From positions 121,270-185,269 of the forward strand of contig NZ_LHZQ01000221.1 of the NCBI RefSeq assembly GCF_001580915.1: DNA of 64,000 nt, in the 5' to 3' direction. Source of the stretch: Acetobacter tropicalis (GTDB taxonomy: Bacteria; Pseudomonadota; Alphaproteobacteria; Acetobacterales; Acetobacteraceae). Each line of letters begins with the position of its first letter. Positions within the stretch are counted from its first letter, which is position 1. The notes below the pieces were generated by a model. That model was not told the origin of the DNA. It saw only the letters and a list, made by a program, of their open reading frames with translations, and did no database searches. Positions 44,573-55,220 of the stretch are shown in pieces. A program made the translations under genes and the position numbers.

Positions 44573-45697
44573 TCAGCGGACGGGTGGGGCTTCTGTCAGA
44601 AGGCGCACAGTTTTGGCCAGGACGGTGTGTTCATCAAACAGCGCGAGGGCACGGGTGCGCGCCGCACTGCCCATTTGTGCCCGAAGTGCGGCATTCTGGC
44701 TGAGGGTGCGGAGCGCCCCAGCCAGCAAGGCTGGGTTAGCAGGCGGCACAAGAAGACCTGTTACGTTGGGGATCACCTGTTCGCGCGGACCGCGGATATC
44801 CGTGCTGACTACCGGCAAGCCTGTGAGCATGGCTTCGATAATCGACATCGGCAGTCCCTCAAAGTGGCTCGGTAACGTGAAAATATCCGCAGCGGCCAGT
44901 AGGGCAGGAATATCTTCACGGTAGCCAAGGCATTTCAGACGGGAGCCAAGGGTAGTCCGGGCCTGCTCAAAACACGTATCCAGCACGCTGCCATGGTCTG
45001 ATGGCAGGCGGTCTCCCACCACCCAGAGTTCGGCCTGCGGGACGGAGCGCATGGCGTCCAGCAGTTCCGGATATCCTTTGTGGCGTACCAGCCGTGAGAC
45101 AACAATAATAACGGGAGTATGCTCGGAGGCGCCGATTTCCTGCCGAATGCGGCTGCGTGCAGCCTCATCTGGCCGGAAGCGGGTGCTGTCCCGCCCATTG
45201 CCAACGGCAACAGGATGCGGATGAATACGGAGCCGACGCGCATCTTCTGCTTCTTCCTGAGAAACGGTCAGGAAAATATCCGTTACATGCCCGCAGAGTT
45301 TTTCCAGTACCAATGCCAGAATACGGCGTGCGTGTGAGCCGGGCTGATTGAACAGAAACCCGTGGCACGTATAGGCAATGCGCGGCACCCGGCACAGCTT
45401 GGCTGCCAGCCGTGCCAGAACCCCGCTAATGGGCATGTGGGCATGCACCAGATCAGGTTTTTCACGGTGTATAAGCTGGAGAAGCGCCCAGAAAGCCCGT
45501 GCCTGAGCAACGGGAGAAAAAGACCGCGCAAAAGGAAGGGCTTCCACCCGAAACCCTTCTGCGCGCGGTTGGGCCAGAAGCGGCCCTTCCGCACAGACTC
45601 CTACAACCTCGTGTCCATCTTCCCGTAACGTGCGCATCAGCGGCAGCAGGAAGTGGGTGAGCGAAAAATCGACGTTCGTGATTTCCAGAATTTTCAC
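44573..45697 (-). CDS. Glycosyltransferase family 4
   Basis: 374 residues with a GT-B fold. LVHAHMPISGVLARLAAK near 83-100 lies in the acceptor half. The donor half has VSRLVRHKGYPELLDAM and the GT4 signature HFEGLPMSIIEAMLTGLPVVSTD near 277-299 (E-x7-E). It resembles enzymes using UDP-HexNAc or UDP-sugars in polysaccharide or LPS synthesis. It starts 12 bp after the heparinase-family gene, so the two are likely co-transcribed. Confidence 0.9.
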   Translation of the reverse strand: MKILEITNVDFSLTHFLLPLMRTLREDGHEVVGVCAEGPLLAQPRAEGFRVEALPFARSFSPVAQARAFWALLQLIHREKPDLVHAHMPISGVLARLAAKLCRVPRIAYTCHGFLFNQPGSHARRILALVLEKLCGHVTDIFLTVSQEEAEDARRLRIHPHPVAVGNGRDSTRFRPDEAARSRIRQEIGASEHTPVIIVVSRLVRHKGYPELLDAMRSVPQAELWVVGDRLPSDHGSVLDTCFEQARTTLGSRLKCLGYREDIPALLAAADIFTLPSHFEGLPMSIIEAMLTGLPVVSTDIRGPREQVIPNVTGLLVPPANPALLAGALRTLSQNAALRAQMGSAARTRALALFDEHTVLAKTVRLLTEAPPVR

Positions 45698-45709
45698 GAT
45701 GGAGGCGAC

Positions 45710-47851
45710 TTATTCACTCACCAGAGACAGCGCCCAGCGGATGGGGGGGCACAGCGGTGGTTGCAGGGCAGGCTGTTGCGTAAGGGCAGAGGGAGCGGAA
45801 ACGGGTTCCGCGCCGGAGGCCCGTGCGGCTTCGGCTTTTCTGGCCTGCCGGGCTGCTGCCGCTTCTGCTGCGGGAGTGCGGTTCTGCTCCGCAAACAGGC
45901 TTTCCGCCATGGTGACTGTGGTCCGCTGAGGGGTGTAATGCAGGTGGGCAACCCCGGCCAGCAGAGACGGCACACTGTCTGCCGGTGGCGGATCACGCAT
46001 GATGGGAGCGTATTCATCCTCTTCATCCGGCGGCTGAGAAGCGTCAGCAGAAGAGGCTTCCTGTTCGGGAGCGAGCGAGTCTGTTTCCTCTAACTGTGTC
46101 GCGGTTTCCGGTGGATGGGATATTTCTTCCGGCTGGGTAGCCGGTGCATCAGGCACGGACGGGAGCGCGCTGTTGTGTGGCTGCTCTGTTTCCTGAAAGA
46201 GGGGCGCTTCATCAGAGACGGCGGAAGCTGTTGACAGATCTGCTTCGGTATCCTCGCCGTTTTCTGGGGAAGGTGTTGTGTGCTCCTCTGGGGCCGGTGG
46301 GTCTTCTGGCTCAGGGGGCAGCGTGGGGAACAGAACAATCTGGAGCGTTGCCACCCGTTCCGGGCCACCCAGATACACGCTCTCTTCTACGCTTGCGTGA
46401 GCATCTGACTGGAAGAGCCAGCTTTCTTCATGCGTATAAAGCAGAAAACCATTTTCTACCTGCTCAACCATAACTTCGGGGTGCAGATGGAACCTGACAC
46501 AGAAATCCGCCCGTGTGCCGCCGTGCAGCGTTTCCTCACCTCGGAGGGTCTGGCCATCCTTGCCCAGATAAAGCTGGCGGGAATAGAGGCCACCGCCTTG
46601 TGGCTGATAGCCATCATGCGTCATTTGCAGCCAGTGCGCGCCATCCTGCGTCACATGGGTGCGGGTGATTTTTGGCTGTTTGATAACGGCCCCCGTGGTG
46701 TCAACCACCATGGGGGAGATATCTGCAAATTCCAGCACGGAATGCGCAGCCGCCTGCCGCAACGCCTGAGCCCATCCGCGTTGGGTGCTGGCACCACAAT
46801 TAACAATCAGGCGTTGCCTGCCAGACGAGAATTCAAACGACAACATGCCCGCGTGGGCGGTTTTGTCATGCCCCGGCGCGGCAGGGGCGCCTGCATCCAC
46901 AAGCAGCAGAGCACGCCCACTGGCCAACCGCAGGAAGCCAGTCTCCGGCAGGCTTGCGGCCAGAACGCGGCTGCGGGAGGCCCGGTTGAGCACATGCTCT
47001 ACCAGCAGGGGGTTTTGTTCCGCACTGCCGTTAAACAGCATCAGCCCGCCATCCCCATGGCGCATCGCGCGCAGGGCGGGCGCAGCGCGGTTTGCCGCTT
47101 CCATCAGGGTTGTCGGGAGGGGCAGGCGTGCCAGTTGAAGGATGCTGAGCATTTCAGCCAGTTCACGCACAGCCTGAAACTGGTCTTCCGGGCAGCGGGT
47201 TACAGGGCCACCATCCGGCAGAAACTGCTCGCTGATAGCGTTATCAATCAACCGGAGATAGCGGGAGAGAAATTCCGGCTGATCTGGAATGGCGACAGCA
47301 ACCGCAAGCAGGCCTTTCAGGGCGGTCAGCGCCTGCCAGCCTTGTACCTCTTCGGGCATGAGAGCCATGATGGAGCGGGCTTCCATCATGAGAGCTGCCA
47401 TCAGGGATTTCCGAAATCCGTCATCAGCGGCGGCGGCAAAAAACTCGTAATAGGACAGCCACGCGGCCAGACGTGCGCCGGTAATGGATGGGTCGGAAAT
47501 GGGGCGGTCAGCCGCAGGCATGGCAATCCATGTTGCCACCAGACTGCGTGCTTTGATGCGGGCGGATTCTGCCCCCAGTTCTCGCAGATCCCGCAGCCAG
47601 ACAAAGCTTTGCAACCATCTGCGGTAGGCATCCGGCCATGCAGGATTATCCCACTGCCGATGTTGCAGGTTGCGGAGCTCGCCTTGAAAAAGCGTCTGGT
47701 TACGCACCAGTTTTTCGCCCACAATTGCATCACCGGGCCATGGGTCCCGCAAGGTCTGGGCCGGGCCTTCCGGCACACGGCCAAAGCCGCCCAAGGGATT
47801 ACGCATGGCGTAGGCAAGGCGGGCGGTTCGGGTCCAGCGGCGCAGGGGCAT
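45710..47851 (-). CDS. Heparinase II/III family protein with a long acidic insert
   Basis: 713 residues. The N-terminal alpha-toroid part (about 60-330) and the beta-sheet part (about 345-507, from MLSFEFSSGRQRLIVNCG to LQIVLFP) match the heparinase II/III-like proteins that follow rpe in Alphaproteobacteria. Normal members are about 550 residues and end soon after QIVL with a WAL-type strand. Here about 190 residues rich in Pro, Glu, Ala and Ser (510-700) lie between LQIVLFP and the terminal IRWALSLVSE. These proteins are predicted polysaccharide lyases; the substrate is unknown. Confidence 0.82.
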   Translation of the reverse strand: MPLRRWTRTARLAYAMRNPLGGFGRVPEGPAQTLRDPWPGDAIVGEKLVRNQTLFQGELRNLQHRQWDNPAWPDAYRRWLQSFVWLRDLRELGAESARIKARSLVATWIAMPAADRPISDPSITGARLAAWLSYYEFFAAAADDGFRKSLMAALMMEARSIMALMPEEVQGWQALTALKGLLAVAVAIPDQPEFLSRYLRLIDNAISEQFLPDGGPVTRCPEDQFQAVRELAEMLSILQLARLPLPTTLMEAANRAAPALRAMRHGDGGLMLFNGSAEQNPLLVEHVLNRASRSRVLAASLPETGFLRLASGRALLLVDAGAPAAPGHDKTAHAGMLSFEFSSGRQRLIVNCGASTQRGWAQALRQAAAHSVLEFADISPMVVDTTGAVIKQPKITRTHVTQDGAHWLQMTHDGYQPQGGGLYSRQLYLGKDGQTLRGEETLHGGTRADFCVRFHLHPEVMVEQVENGFLLYTHEESWLFQSDAHASVEESVYLGGPERVATLQIVLFPTLPPEPEDPPAPEEHTTPSPENGEDTEADLSTASAVSDEAPLFQETEQPHNSALPSVPDAPATQPEEISHPPETATQLEETDSLAPEQEASSADASQPPDEEDEYAPIMRDPPPADSVPSLLAGVAHLHYTPQRTTVTMAESLFAEQNRTPAAEAAAARQARKAEAARASGAEPVSAPSALTQQPALQPPLCPPIRWALSLVSE

Positions 47852-47932
47852 CAGATGGTGGGTGCTCCGGGGCTAGAGGTGATCTGACTGCGGGGGTTCA
47901 GACTAAACGCCCCACAAGACGAAAAAGAAGGT

Positions 47933-48607
47933 TCAGGATACGGTAATTTCTGGCCGTAATGCGGCAATGGCGGCGCTGTAATCCGGTTGGGCGTAAATGG
48001 CGCTGCCTGCAATCAGCACATCTGCCCCTGCCGCAATGGCCTGAGGCGCTGTGTGAGAATCGATCCCGCCATCCACTGCCAGCCGGATATCCCGCCCACT
48101 TTCCGCAATCATCTGGCGGAGGCGACGGATTTTGGGTAACTGGCTGGACAGGAATTTCTGGCCACCAAAGCCGGGGTTTACGGTCATGACCAGAATAACG
48201 TCCACCATATCCAGAATTTCGCTTATCGCTTCCGGCGGCGTGGCAGGGCAGAGTACAATGCCCGGCTTGGCACCCAACGCACGGATCTGCTGGAGGGAGC
48301 GGTGTGCGTGCGGCCCGGCTTCAATATGGATGAGAATATGATCGGCCCCGGCCTTGGCAAAGGCTTCCAGATACGGGTCCGCCGGTTCAATCATCAGGTG
48401 CACGTCAAAGGGCAAAGCGGTGCGGGGGCGCAGCGCTTTGACAATTTGCGGGCCGAAGGAAATGTTGGGCACAAAATGCCCGTCCATCACATCCAGATGG
48501 ATCCAGTCCGCTCCGGCTTTGATAACGGCGTCAACTTCTTCACCCAGGCGGGCGAAGTCAGCGGCAAGGATACTGGGGGCAATGAGCGGGCGCGGTAAGG
48601 AAGTCAT
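47933..48607 (-). CDS. rpe: Ribulose-phosphate 3-epimerase
   Basis: 224 residues from the ATG at 48607. TIM-barrel signatures: [17 protein letters not shown] (near 8-24), [19 protein letters not shown] (near 36-54, catalytic Asp and metal His), [14 protein letters not shown] near 145 and LAVDGGID near 178. It interconverts ribulose-5-phosphate and xylulose-5-phosphate, a central step in acetic acid bacteria, which rely on the pentose phosphate pathway. It follows rsmB by 81 bp. Confidence 0.95.
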   Translation of the reverse strand: MTSLPRPLIAPSILAADFARLGEEVDAVIKAGADWIHLDVMDGHFVPNISFGPQIVKALRPRTALPFDVHLMIEPADPYLEAFAKAGADHILIHIEAGPHAHRSLQQIRALGAKPGIVLCPATPPEAISEILDMVDVILVMTVNPGFGGQKFLSSQLPKIRRLRQMIAESGRDIRLAVDGGIDSHTAPQAIAAGADVLIAGSAIYAQPDYSAAIAALRPEITVS

Positions 48608-48688
48608 AAGACTGGTTATCCGCAATCCCGCCGTGCCGCGCAACTCCGTTGAGTGGGGTTTTCACGTCTTTTCTGCGTTGTGATGGTA

Positions 48689-50020
48689 TCACGCTTTGGG
48701 CAACGTAAACCGGGCCGCAAAAAAGCCATCCATTCCGCCTTTGTCAGCCCACAGGCCGGGATGCGTGCGCAGCCAGCCTTCCGGTGTCAGCGCTTCGGTC
48801 AGAAAAGGCAGTTCTTCTGGCGTGAAGGGTGAAGGTTCCAGCCCCATGGCCGCTGCCGCACGGGCGCGAGCGGGCCCTTCTTCCTCCTGCAGCGAGCATA
48901 CGGCATAGATCAGCCGACCACCCGGTTTGAGCATGGCTTTTGCTGCCGCCAGAAGACGATCCTGCCCGGCCGTTAGGGCAGTAAGGTCGCGCGGGCGTTT
49001 GACCCACAGCACATCCGGGTGGCGGCGTGCCGTGCCTGTGGCGGAGCAGGGGGCATCCAGCAGAATGGCGTCAAACAGGGCGTCCGGTTTCCATGTGGCG
49101 GCATCGGCCTGCACAATCTCTACGGGGTAGGACAGGCGCGTCAGATTTTCACGCAGGCGGGTCATGCGGTTGGCGTTCTGTTCAACCGCAGTCACGCTGG
49201 CGCCTGTTGCAGCAAGCTGGGCGGTTTTGCCGCCCGGTGCGGCGCATAGATCGGCCACGCTTTCACCCGGCTGGGCGTTCAGTAGGCGGGCAGGGAGCGT
49301 TGCAGCGGCATCCTGCACCCAGAATGCCCCTTCCTCATACCCCGGCAGTTCCGTCACGCGCGTTCCGGCGGGGAACCGCACAGATCCGTTGGGCAGAACT
49401 TCTCCGCCTTCAGGCACAGGTGCGCCGGGGCGTAGCGTGATATCCAGCGGCGCTTCCTGACTGATGCCACGGGCAATGGCGCGCGGCACACCTTTGCCAA
49501 GGGTGCTCCATGAACTCCACAGCCATGCGGGAATATCCAGCCGTGCCTGATCAAGCCCCTCAAGCAGGGCCGGGCCCTGATCAGCCACCTTGCGCAATAC
49601 GGCGTTAGCCAAGCCTGCAAAGGGAGCCAGCTTGCGGCGGCGCAACAGAGAGACGGTGGTGCCTACTGCGGCATGGGGCGGTGTTTCAAGAAACAGCAGT
49701 TGGGCGCAGCCCATCATCAGCGCCACGCGGACAGGTTCCGGCGGTTCCTTACGCAGAAATGGCTCCAGTACCATACGCAATGTGCCCATATGGCGCAGCG
49801 TGGCGGCAGCCAGACGATGTGCCGCAGCCCGGTCACGTGGTGGCGCATCATGCTCCGCGGCTGAGCGTGAGAGGCTGTTTTCCAGCATGCGGCGGTGTTC
49901 CACCACGCCGCACAGGATATCAAAGGCCACATCCCGCGTCGGATCAGCAGGCTGAGGGGCGTTTCCCGGGCGGGAAGCGCCGCGCTGTCTGGGTTTGCGG
50001 GGGCGGGATTCTGCTGTCAT
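48689..50020 (-). CDS. rsmB: 16S rRNA (cytosine-967-C5)-methyltransferase RsmB
   Basis: 443 residues from the ATG at 50020 (a TTG 12 codons upstream is less likely). A basic leader is followed by the NusB-like domain (about 30-170), then the Rossmann methylase: DLCAAPGGKTAQLAATG near 250, DAPCSATGTARRHPDVLW with one catalytic Cys near 322, and YAVCSLQEEEG with the other near 375. It methylates C5 of C967 in 16S rRNA. Confidence 0.92.
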   Translation of the reverse strand: MTAESRPRKPRQRGASRPGNAPQPADPTRDVAFDILCGVVEHRRMLENSLSRSAAEHDAPPRDRAAAHRLAAATLRHMGTLRMVLEPFLRKEPPEPVRVALMMGCAQLLFLETPPHAAVGTTVSLLRRRKLAPFAGLANAVLRKVADQGPALLEGLDQARLDIPAWLWSSWSTLGKGVPRAIARGISQEAPLDITLRPGAPVPEGGEVLPNGSVRFPAGTRVTELPGYEEGAFWVQDAAATLPARLLNAQPGESVADLCAAPGGKTAQLAATGASVTAVEQNANRMTRLRENLTRLSYPVEIVQADAATWKPDALFDAILLDAPCSATGTARRHPDVLWVKRPRDLTALTAGQDRLLAAAKAMLKPGGRLIYAVCSLQEEEGPARARAAAAMGLEPSPFTPEELPFLTEALTPEGWLRTHPGLWADKGGMDGFFAARFTLPKA

Positions 50021-50082
50021 CAACTCACTATCAGGTCTGGCTATCGGGTCTGGCAAAAACGTAAAAGGAAGCGCGCTGAGGC

Positions 50083-50706
50083 TCAGGCCACCAGCAGCAC
50101 GCTCTGGGCTTGGCAGGAAGGCGCGCCTTTGTCCAGAAAGCGGCGCAGGGCAAGCGGATAAAGCCGGTGTTCTTCGTGCAGAACACGAGCCGCCAGATCA
50201 TCCGGCGTATCGCCGGGGAGCACAGGAACGGCGGCCTGCCCCAGAATGGGCCCTTCATCCATGCCTTCCGTTACCAGATGCACGGTGCACCCATGAATGC
50301 GCACTCCGGCTTCCAAAGCCCGTTCATGCGTGTGCAGGCCGGGGAAGGAGGGGAGCAGGCTAGGGTGAATGTTCAGCATCCTGCCTGCCCATGCGGTGGT
50401 CAGAAACGGTGTTAGCAGGCGCATGTAACCGGCAAGGCACACGGCTTGCGCGCCAGATTCTTCAAGGCAGGCATGAATGGCCTGCTCATGGGCTGCGCGG
50501 TCTTTCCCGAAGGGACGGTGATCTATGGCTTTGGCAGGAAGGCCAGCCTTACGCGCCATGTCCAGCCCCGGAGCCTGCGGGTTGTTGCTGAGAACAAGAC
50601 AGATGCGGGCTGGAAAATCTGGTGCTTCACAGGCGTGGATCAGGGCGGTGGCATTGCTGCCCCGGCCGCTTAAAAGCAGGGCGACCGGTGTTTTTTCAAC
50701 ACTCAT
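50083..50706 (-). CDS. purN: Phosphoribosylglycinamide formyltransferase
   Basis: 207 residues. [13 protein letters not shown] (12-24) binds the phosphate; the catalytic Asn and His lie in [14 protein letters not shown], and the Asp is in [13 protein letters not shown]. It formylates GAR using formyl-tetrahydrofolate in purine synthesis. Its ATG overlaps the purM stop. Confidence 0.94.
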   Translation of the reverse strand: MSVEKTPVALLLSGRGSNATALIHACEAPDFPARICLVLSNNPQAPGLDMARKAGLPAKAIDHRPFGKDRAAHEQAIHACLEESGAQAVCLAGYMRLLTPFLTTAWAGRMLNIHPSLLPSFPGLHTHERALEAGVRIHGCTVHLVTEGMDEGPILGQAAVPVLPGDTPDDLAARVLHEEHRLYPLALRRFLDKGAPSCQAQSVLLVA

Positions 50707-51788
50707 GCTGCGTGAAAATCCGGACAGGCCTTCATGCGCAGGCCAGCTTTGGCTGTGCTCTCTGCTGCTTTGGCAATATGGCCGATCAGCGTTGCGGTTT
50801 CACCCATGTCTTTCAGGCTGGCCAGAACCTCATCAGGTTTGGGGGTTACCAGCACCATGCCAACGCCGCAGTTGAAGACGCGCAACATTTCATCATTAGC
50901 AACATTGCCGGTGCGGGCCAGCCAGTTGAACACGGGCGGAACCGGCCATGTGGCATCAATCACGGCATCAAGCCCGTCTGGCAGGATGCGGGGCAGGTTG
51001 CCGGGCAGCCCGCCACCAGTAATGTGGGCGGCTGCATGCAGCAGGCCCGCACGATGCAGGGCCAGAACCGGCTGTACATAAAGGCGTGTGGGCACCAGCA
51101 GGGCTTCACCCAAATTATGGCCCGGTGCAAAGGCGGCGGGGTCTGTCCATGCCAGATGGGCATCGGCCACAATGCGCCGCACCAGAGAAAAACCGTTGGA
51201 ATGCACGCCGGAGGATGGCAGGGCGATCAGCGCATCCCCTTCGGCAATGGCGCCGGGCAGCAGGGCGTTCCGTTCAGCCGCCCCAACCGAGAACCCGGCC
51301 AGATCATAATGCCCGTCTGCATACATGCCCGGCATTTCGGCGGTTTCACCACCCACCAGCGCGCAGCCTGACTGCTCACATCCCTGCGCGATGCCACGCA
51401 CAACCTTGGCTGCGTTTTCTACAGACAGACGCCCCGTGGCGAAGTAGTCCAGAAAGAAAAGCGGCTCGGCACCCTGCACAATCAGGTCATTTACGCACAT
51501 GGCCACCAGATCAATGCCCACGGTCTCATGCAGGCCGGTATCAATGGCCAGGGTCAGTTTGGTGCCTACGCCATCAGTGCAGGAAACAAGAACGGGGTCC
51601 TTGAACCCGGCGGCTTTCAGATCAAACAGCGCACCAAAACCGCCCAGTCCCCCCATGGTGCCGGGGCGGTCTGTTGCCTTGGCAGCCGGGCGGATGGCAT
51701 CAATCAAAGCTTCGCCTGCTTCAATATCCACGCCAGAGTCACGGTATGTCAGGGGAGAAGGCGGGGTGTTGGCAGAATTGGACGTCAT
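50703..51788 (-). CDS. purM: Phosphoribosylformylglycinamidine cyclo-ligase
   Basis: 361 residues from the ATG at 51788. [17 protein letters not shown] near the start, [25 protein letters not shown] and [11 protein letters not shown] near 148 are PurM signatures. It closes the imidazole ring with ATP to give AIR. It diverges from hdaA with about 100 bp between, and is co-translated with purN. Confidence 0.95.
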   Translation of the reverse strand: MTSNSANTPPSPLTYRDSGVDIEAGEALIDAIRPAAKATDRPGTMGGLGGFGALFDLKAAGFKDPVLVSCTDGVGTKLTLAIDTGLHETVGIDLVAMCVNDLIVQGAEPLFFLDYFATGRLSVENAAKVVRGIAQGCEQSGCALVGGETAEMPGMYADGHYDLAGFSVGAAERNALLPGAIAEGDALIALPSSGVHSNGFSLVRRIVADAHLAWTDPAAFAPGHNLGEALLVPTRLYVQPVLALHRAGLLHAAAHITGGGLPGNLPRILPDGLDAVIDATWPVPPVFNWLARTGNVANDEMLRVFNCGVGMVLVTPKPDEVLASLKDMGETATLIGHIAKAAESTAKAGLRMKACPDFHAA

Positions 51789-51890
51789 GCGGGCGCTCTT
51801 GGTCTGAATAAGGGGTCGATGCAACAGGCAGGGTAGGGTAGCTTCCCTGCGGACAGTCTTTACGGCAGGTGAAGCGACACGCAAAGCGGC

Positions 51891-52754
51891 ATGAAACGGA
51901 TTGTAGGAACAAAAGCGGCGTCAGACGCCCCCAACGGCCCGGAAAGGGAGGCGGATGCCCCCGTGCAGCCCGGTGTGGGGGCCGAAGATATGGCAGGCGT
52001 GCCACCAGCGCAGTCTTCCGCACCGGGTGCGGAAAGCAGGCGGGAGCGTGCGCGCGCTGAGCAGATTGCCCTGCCGTTTGCCTATCGCCCCCGATTCGGT
52101 AGGTCCGATTTTGTTGCGGCCCGTTCCAATGCGGCTGCGCGGGCGTGGGTGCTGGATGCTGAAGCCCTGTGGCGCTGGCCGGAGGGACGGATGGCGCTGT
52201 GGGGAGCAAGCGGCACCGGCAAGACCCATCTGTTATCCGTTTGGGCGGCACGGCATGGTGCGCCGGTTATTGAAGGCAGCCGCCTGAACGAGCGGGATGT
52301 GGCTGATCTGTTCAGCGAGGGCGGATTTCGGGCGCTGGCGCTGGATAATGCGGACCACGTGCGGGATGAGCATGATCTGCTGCATCTGATTAATCTTGTG
52401 CGGGAGCAACGCATGGCGTTGCTGTTGGCCGCACGTTTGCCCCCCGCCCGCTGGGCAACCAGGTTGCCTGACCTTGCCAGCCGTGTGCGGGCAACGGCTT
52501 CCGTGCCGATCGGGCAGGCGGAAGAAGAATTGCTGCATCGCCTGTTTCTGCGCCTGCTGGCGGAGCGGCAGATTGTGGTGGCGCAACCTGTTACGGAATG
52601 GCTACTGCGGCGCTTGCCCCGCAACGCCCGCGCTATCAGGGATATGGCCGCGCTTCTGGACCAGGCAGCGTTGGCCTCGGGTGGTAAAGTGACCCGCGCA
52701 CTGGCCGGTTCCGTGCTGGAAACCCTGCTGCAACAGGAAACAGACCGGGACTGA
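51891..52754 (+). CDS. hdaA: DnaA-related regulatory ATPase HdaA
   Basis: 287 residues. An 60-residue leader precedes [17 protein letters not shown], the clamp-binding type N-terminus of Hda proteins (QxxLPF). The AAA+ part has Walker [11 protein letters not shown] near 105, a Walker B-like [10 protein letters not shown] near 147, and a sensor-2-like Arg in [18 protein letters not shown] near the end. HdaA works with the sliding clamp to stimulate ATP hydrolysis by DnaA and prevent over-initiation. The family is short, lacks the DNA-binding domain of DnaA, and usually lies near purM/purN and ppk in Alphaproteobacteria, as here. Confidence 0.88.
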   Translation: MKRIVGTKAASDAPNGPEREADAPVQPGVGAEDMAGVPPAQSSAPGAESRRERARAEQIALPFAYRPRFGRSDFVAARSNAAARAWVLDAEALWRWPEGRMALWGASGTGKTHLLSVWAARHGAPVIEGSRLNERDVADLFSEGGFRALALDNADHVRDEHDLLHLINLVREQRMALLLAARLPPARWATRLPDLASRVRATASVPIGQAEEELLHRLFLRLLAERQIVVAQPVTEWLLRRLPRNARAIRDMAALLDQAALASGGKVTRALAGSVLETLLQQETDRD

Positions 52755-52905
52755 ACGCCTGGTCTGGCAGCATGTGGGGCATTTGATGCGCCACGAAACA
52801 GTGCCTGCAAACGGCATGACAGGCTTGCTCTGAGGGAGCAACTGGGCCAAAGTCGGCCTACCGAATGTTACATCGTAACATTATTGCAGAAAGAGTAATT
52901 GAAAC

Positions 52906-54996
52906 ATGGCAAAAATTTTGAGGCACATGTTTGTGCCCATGGCGCTGCTGGCCTGTGCGCCCCTCAGCATGCCCTACGCCCATGCTGATGAAGGCATGTG
53001 GACCATGGACAACCTGCCCGTAAAGCAGATGCAGGATCGGTATCACTTCACGCCATCAAAGGAGTGGATTGACCGCGTGACCAAAGCTTCCGCACGATTG
53101 GCGCTGGGCTGTTCGGCTTCTTTTGTTTCAGCAGATGGGCTGGTGATGACCAACCATCACTGCGCGAATGAATGTTTGCAGCAACTATCTGACAAGACCC
53201 ACAACTATTTTCAGGACGGCTACAGCGCCAAAAATCCGGCGGCTGAACAGCGCTGCCCGGCGATGGAGCTCAACCAGCTTGATTCCATCACGGATGTGAC
53301 GGACCGCATGCAGGCAGCCCTCAAGGGTAAGGAAGGCGAGGCCTATACCAAGGCGCGTCAGGCAGAAGAAAGCGCCATTGAGAAAGAGTGCGCCGGTGCG
53401 GACGCCAAGACGTGGCGGTGCGATGTGATCAGCCTGTATCATGGTGGGCGCACAGCGCTGTATCGCTATCGGCGGTATCAGGATGTGCGCATGGTCATGG
53501 CGCCAGATCAGAACACGGCCTTCTTTGGTGGGGACCCGGATAACTTCAACTTCCCGCGCTATGACCTCGATATGGCGTTCCTGCGGGTTTATGAAAACGG
53601 CAAGCCCGCCAAGGTTGCGGCCTATCTGCCGTTTGATACCGAAGGCCCCAAGGATGGGGAACTTGTGTTCACATCCGGCAACCCCGGTTCCACCGAGCGC
53701 GAAGTGCCACTGGCAGATCTGGAATTTTCCAGAAACGTGACAGTGCCTTTTGTTATTGACAATTACTCCGCACTGGATGGCGCTTTGTGGCAATACAGCC
53801 GCGAAAGTGTTGCGCACCATCAGGAAGCGCAGGAACGTATTTTCGGGATTGAAAACAGCCTGAAAGTGTATCGTGGCCGCGTGCCGGTGCTGGCCGACCC
53901 CAAACTGCTGGACGTCAAAGCCAAAAGCGAAGCCAGTTTGCGTGACTGGATCAACGCGGATGAGGGGCGCAAGAAAACCTATGGGGACCCATGGGCCAAA
54001 AACGCACAGGCTCTGGCCGTCAAACAGCAGATTTTCAAGCCGTATATTATGCTGGAGGGCTCCTTCGGCCTTCAGGGAGATCTGTTCTCCTACGCCAAGC
54101 TGCTGGTGCGTGGCGCATATGAACGCCAGAAGCCCGATGCCGAGCGCCTGACCGCGTTCCATGATGGCCGTCTGCCTGCGCTGGAAGCAGAACTGGGGTC
54201 CATTGCTCCGGTCTATCCTGACCTTGAAAAAACGGAGCTTGCATTCTCGCTCACCAAACTGCGGCAGGTGCTGGGCGCGGATGATGAAAGCGTCAAACAG
54301 GTGCTGGGCAAGGCGGCTCCGGATGATCTGGCGGTCTCTCTGGTCAATGGCAGCAAGCTGGCAGACCCCAAAGTACGTCTGGCGCTTTGGAAAGGAGGCG
54401 CAAAAGCCATTGAAGCCTCTCAGGACCCCATGATCGTGCTGGCGCGCAAGATCGAGCCGCAGGCCCGTGCGCTGCGCAAGCGCATGGATGACGAGGTGGC
54501 AGCGCCATCCCGTCAGGCAACGGAAGCCATGGCCAAAGCCCGTTTTGCACGTGATGGTGTTTCTTCTTACCCGGATGCCACCTTTACGCAGCGTCTGTCC
54601 TTTGGGCAGGTCAAGGGCTGGGATGAAAATGGCAAACAGGTGGCACCATTCACCACCTTCGCGGGCCTGTATGACCGTGCCACCGGGTCTGATCCGTTCA
54701 AGCTGAGCAAGCCGTGGCTGGACGCCAAGGGACGGGTGAACCTGAACACACCGTTCGATTTTGTCTCCACCAACGATATTATTGGCGGGAACTCAGGCTC
54801 TCCGGTGATTGATGCGCAGGGTCATGCCGTTGGCTTGATCTTTGATGGCAACATTCACTCGCTGGGCGGGGATTTCTATTATGATGAAAGCACCAACCGC
54901 GCCGTGGCCGTGGATAGCGCCGCCATTCTGGAATCTCTGAAGTCTGTTTATAAAAATCAGGCGCTGGCTGATGAACTGGTCAAAGGGCATCTGTAA
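52906..54996 (+). CDS. S46 family dipeptidyl peptidase (DPP7/DPP11-like)
   Basis: 696 residues. A signal peptide ends at MPYAHA (about residue 26). SFVSADGLVMTNHHCANECL with the catalytic His at 84-85 and IIGGNSGSPVIDAQGHAVGL with Ser630 are the S46 hallmarks; GLIFDGN follows. The length fits the family (about 700). DPP7/11 enzymes remove dipeptides from peptide N-termini in the periplasm. A full terminator follows. It stands alone and may serve amino-acid scavenging. Confidence 0.9.
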   Translation: MAKILRHMFVPMALLACAPLSMPYAHADEGMWTMDNLPVKQMQDRYHFTPSKEWIDRVTKASARLALGCSASFVSADGLVMTNHHCANECLQQLSDKTHNYFQDGYSAKNPAAEQRCPAMELNQLDSITDVTDRMQAALKGKEGEAYTKARQAEESAIEKECAGADAKTWRCDVISLYHGGRTALYRYRRYQDVRMVMAPDQNTAFFGGDPDNFNFPRYDLDMAFLRVYENGKPAKVAAYLPFDTEGPKDGELVFTSGNPGSTEREVPLADLEFSRNVTVPFVIDNYSALDGALWQYSRESVAHHQEAQERIFGIENSLKVYRGRVPVLADPKLLDVKAKSEASLRDWINADEGRKKTYGDPWAKNAQALAVKQQIFKPYIMLEGSFGLQGDLFSYAKLLVRGAYERQKPDAERLTAFHDGRLPALEAELGSIAPVYPDLEKTELAFSLTKLRQVLGADDESVKQVLGKAAPDDLAVSLVNGSKLADPKVRLALWKGGAKAIEASQDPMIVLARKIEPQARALRKRMDDEVAAPSRQATEAMAKARFARDGVSSYPDATFTQRLSFGQVKGWDENGKQVAPFTTFAGLYDRATGSDPFKLSKPWLDAKGRVNLNTPFDFVSTNDIIGGNSGSPVIDAQGHAVGLIFDGNIHSLGGDFYYDESTNRAVAVDSAAILESLKSVYKNQALADELVKGHL

Positions 54997-55034
54997 GGCA
55001 TTACGCGCTTTGGTGTGATACCGGGGATGACTGG

Positions 55035-55071
55035 CAGGCTCGCAGGGGAAACTCTGCGAGCCTGTTTTTTT
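55035..55071 (+). terminator. Intrinsic terminator after the S46 peptidase gene
   Basis: A perfect 11-bp stem, CAGGCTCGCAG (55035-55045) and CTGCGAGCCTG (55054-55064), with an 8-nt loop and seven T. Confidence 0.92.
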
Positions 55072-55220
55072 GAAAACCGGAAGGTGACATAAAACAGTAA
55101 CATCTCCGGTGCTTTTCCTGTCCAAACGCCTTGCAGTATGCTTTCCTCGGACAAAAGAAATGGGCTGATGCAGAGTTCTGTAACAGCAACAAGACGCGAT
55201 AGCAGTAAGGAGACCGGTTC

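Noticed and set aside
46430..47887. 485-codon plus-strand frame opposite the heparinase-family gene
   Set aside because: The sense gene has clear family features; the antisense product is low-complexity with frequent Cys, Gln and His and no ribosome binding site.
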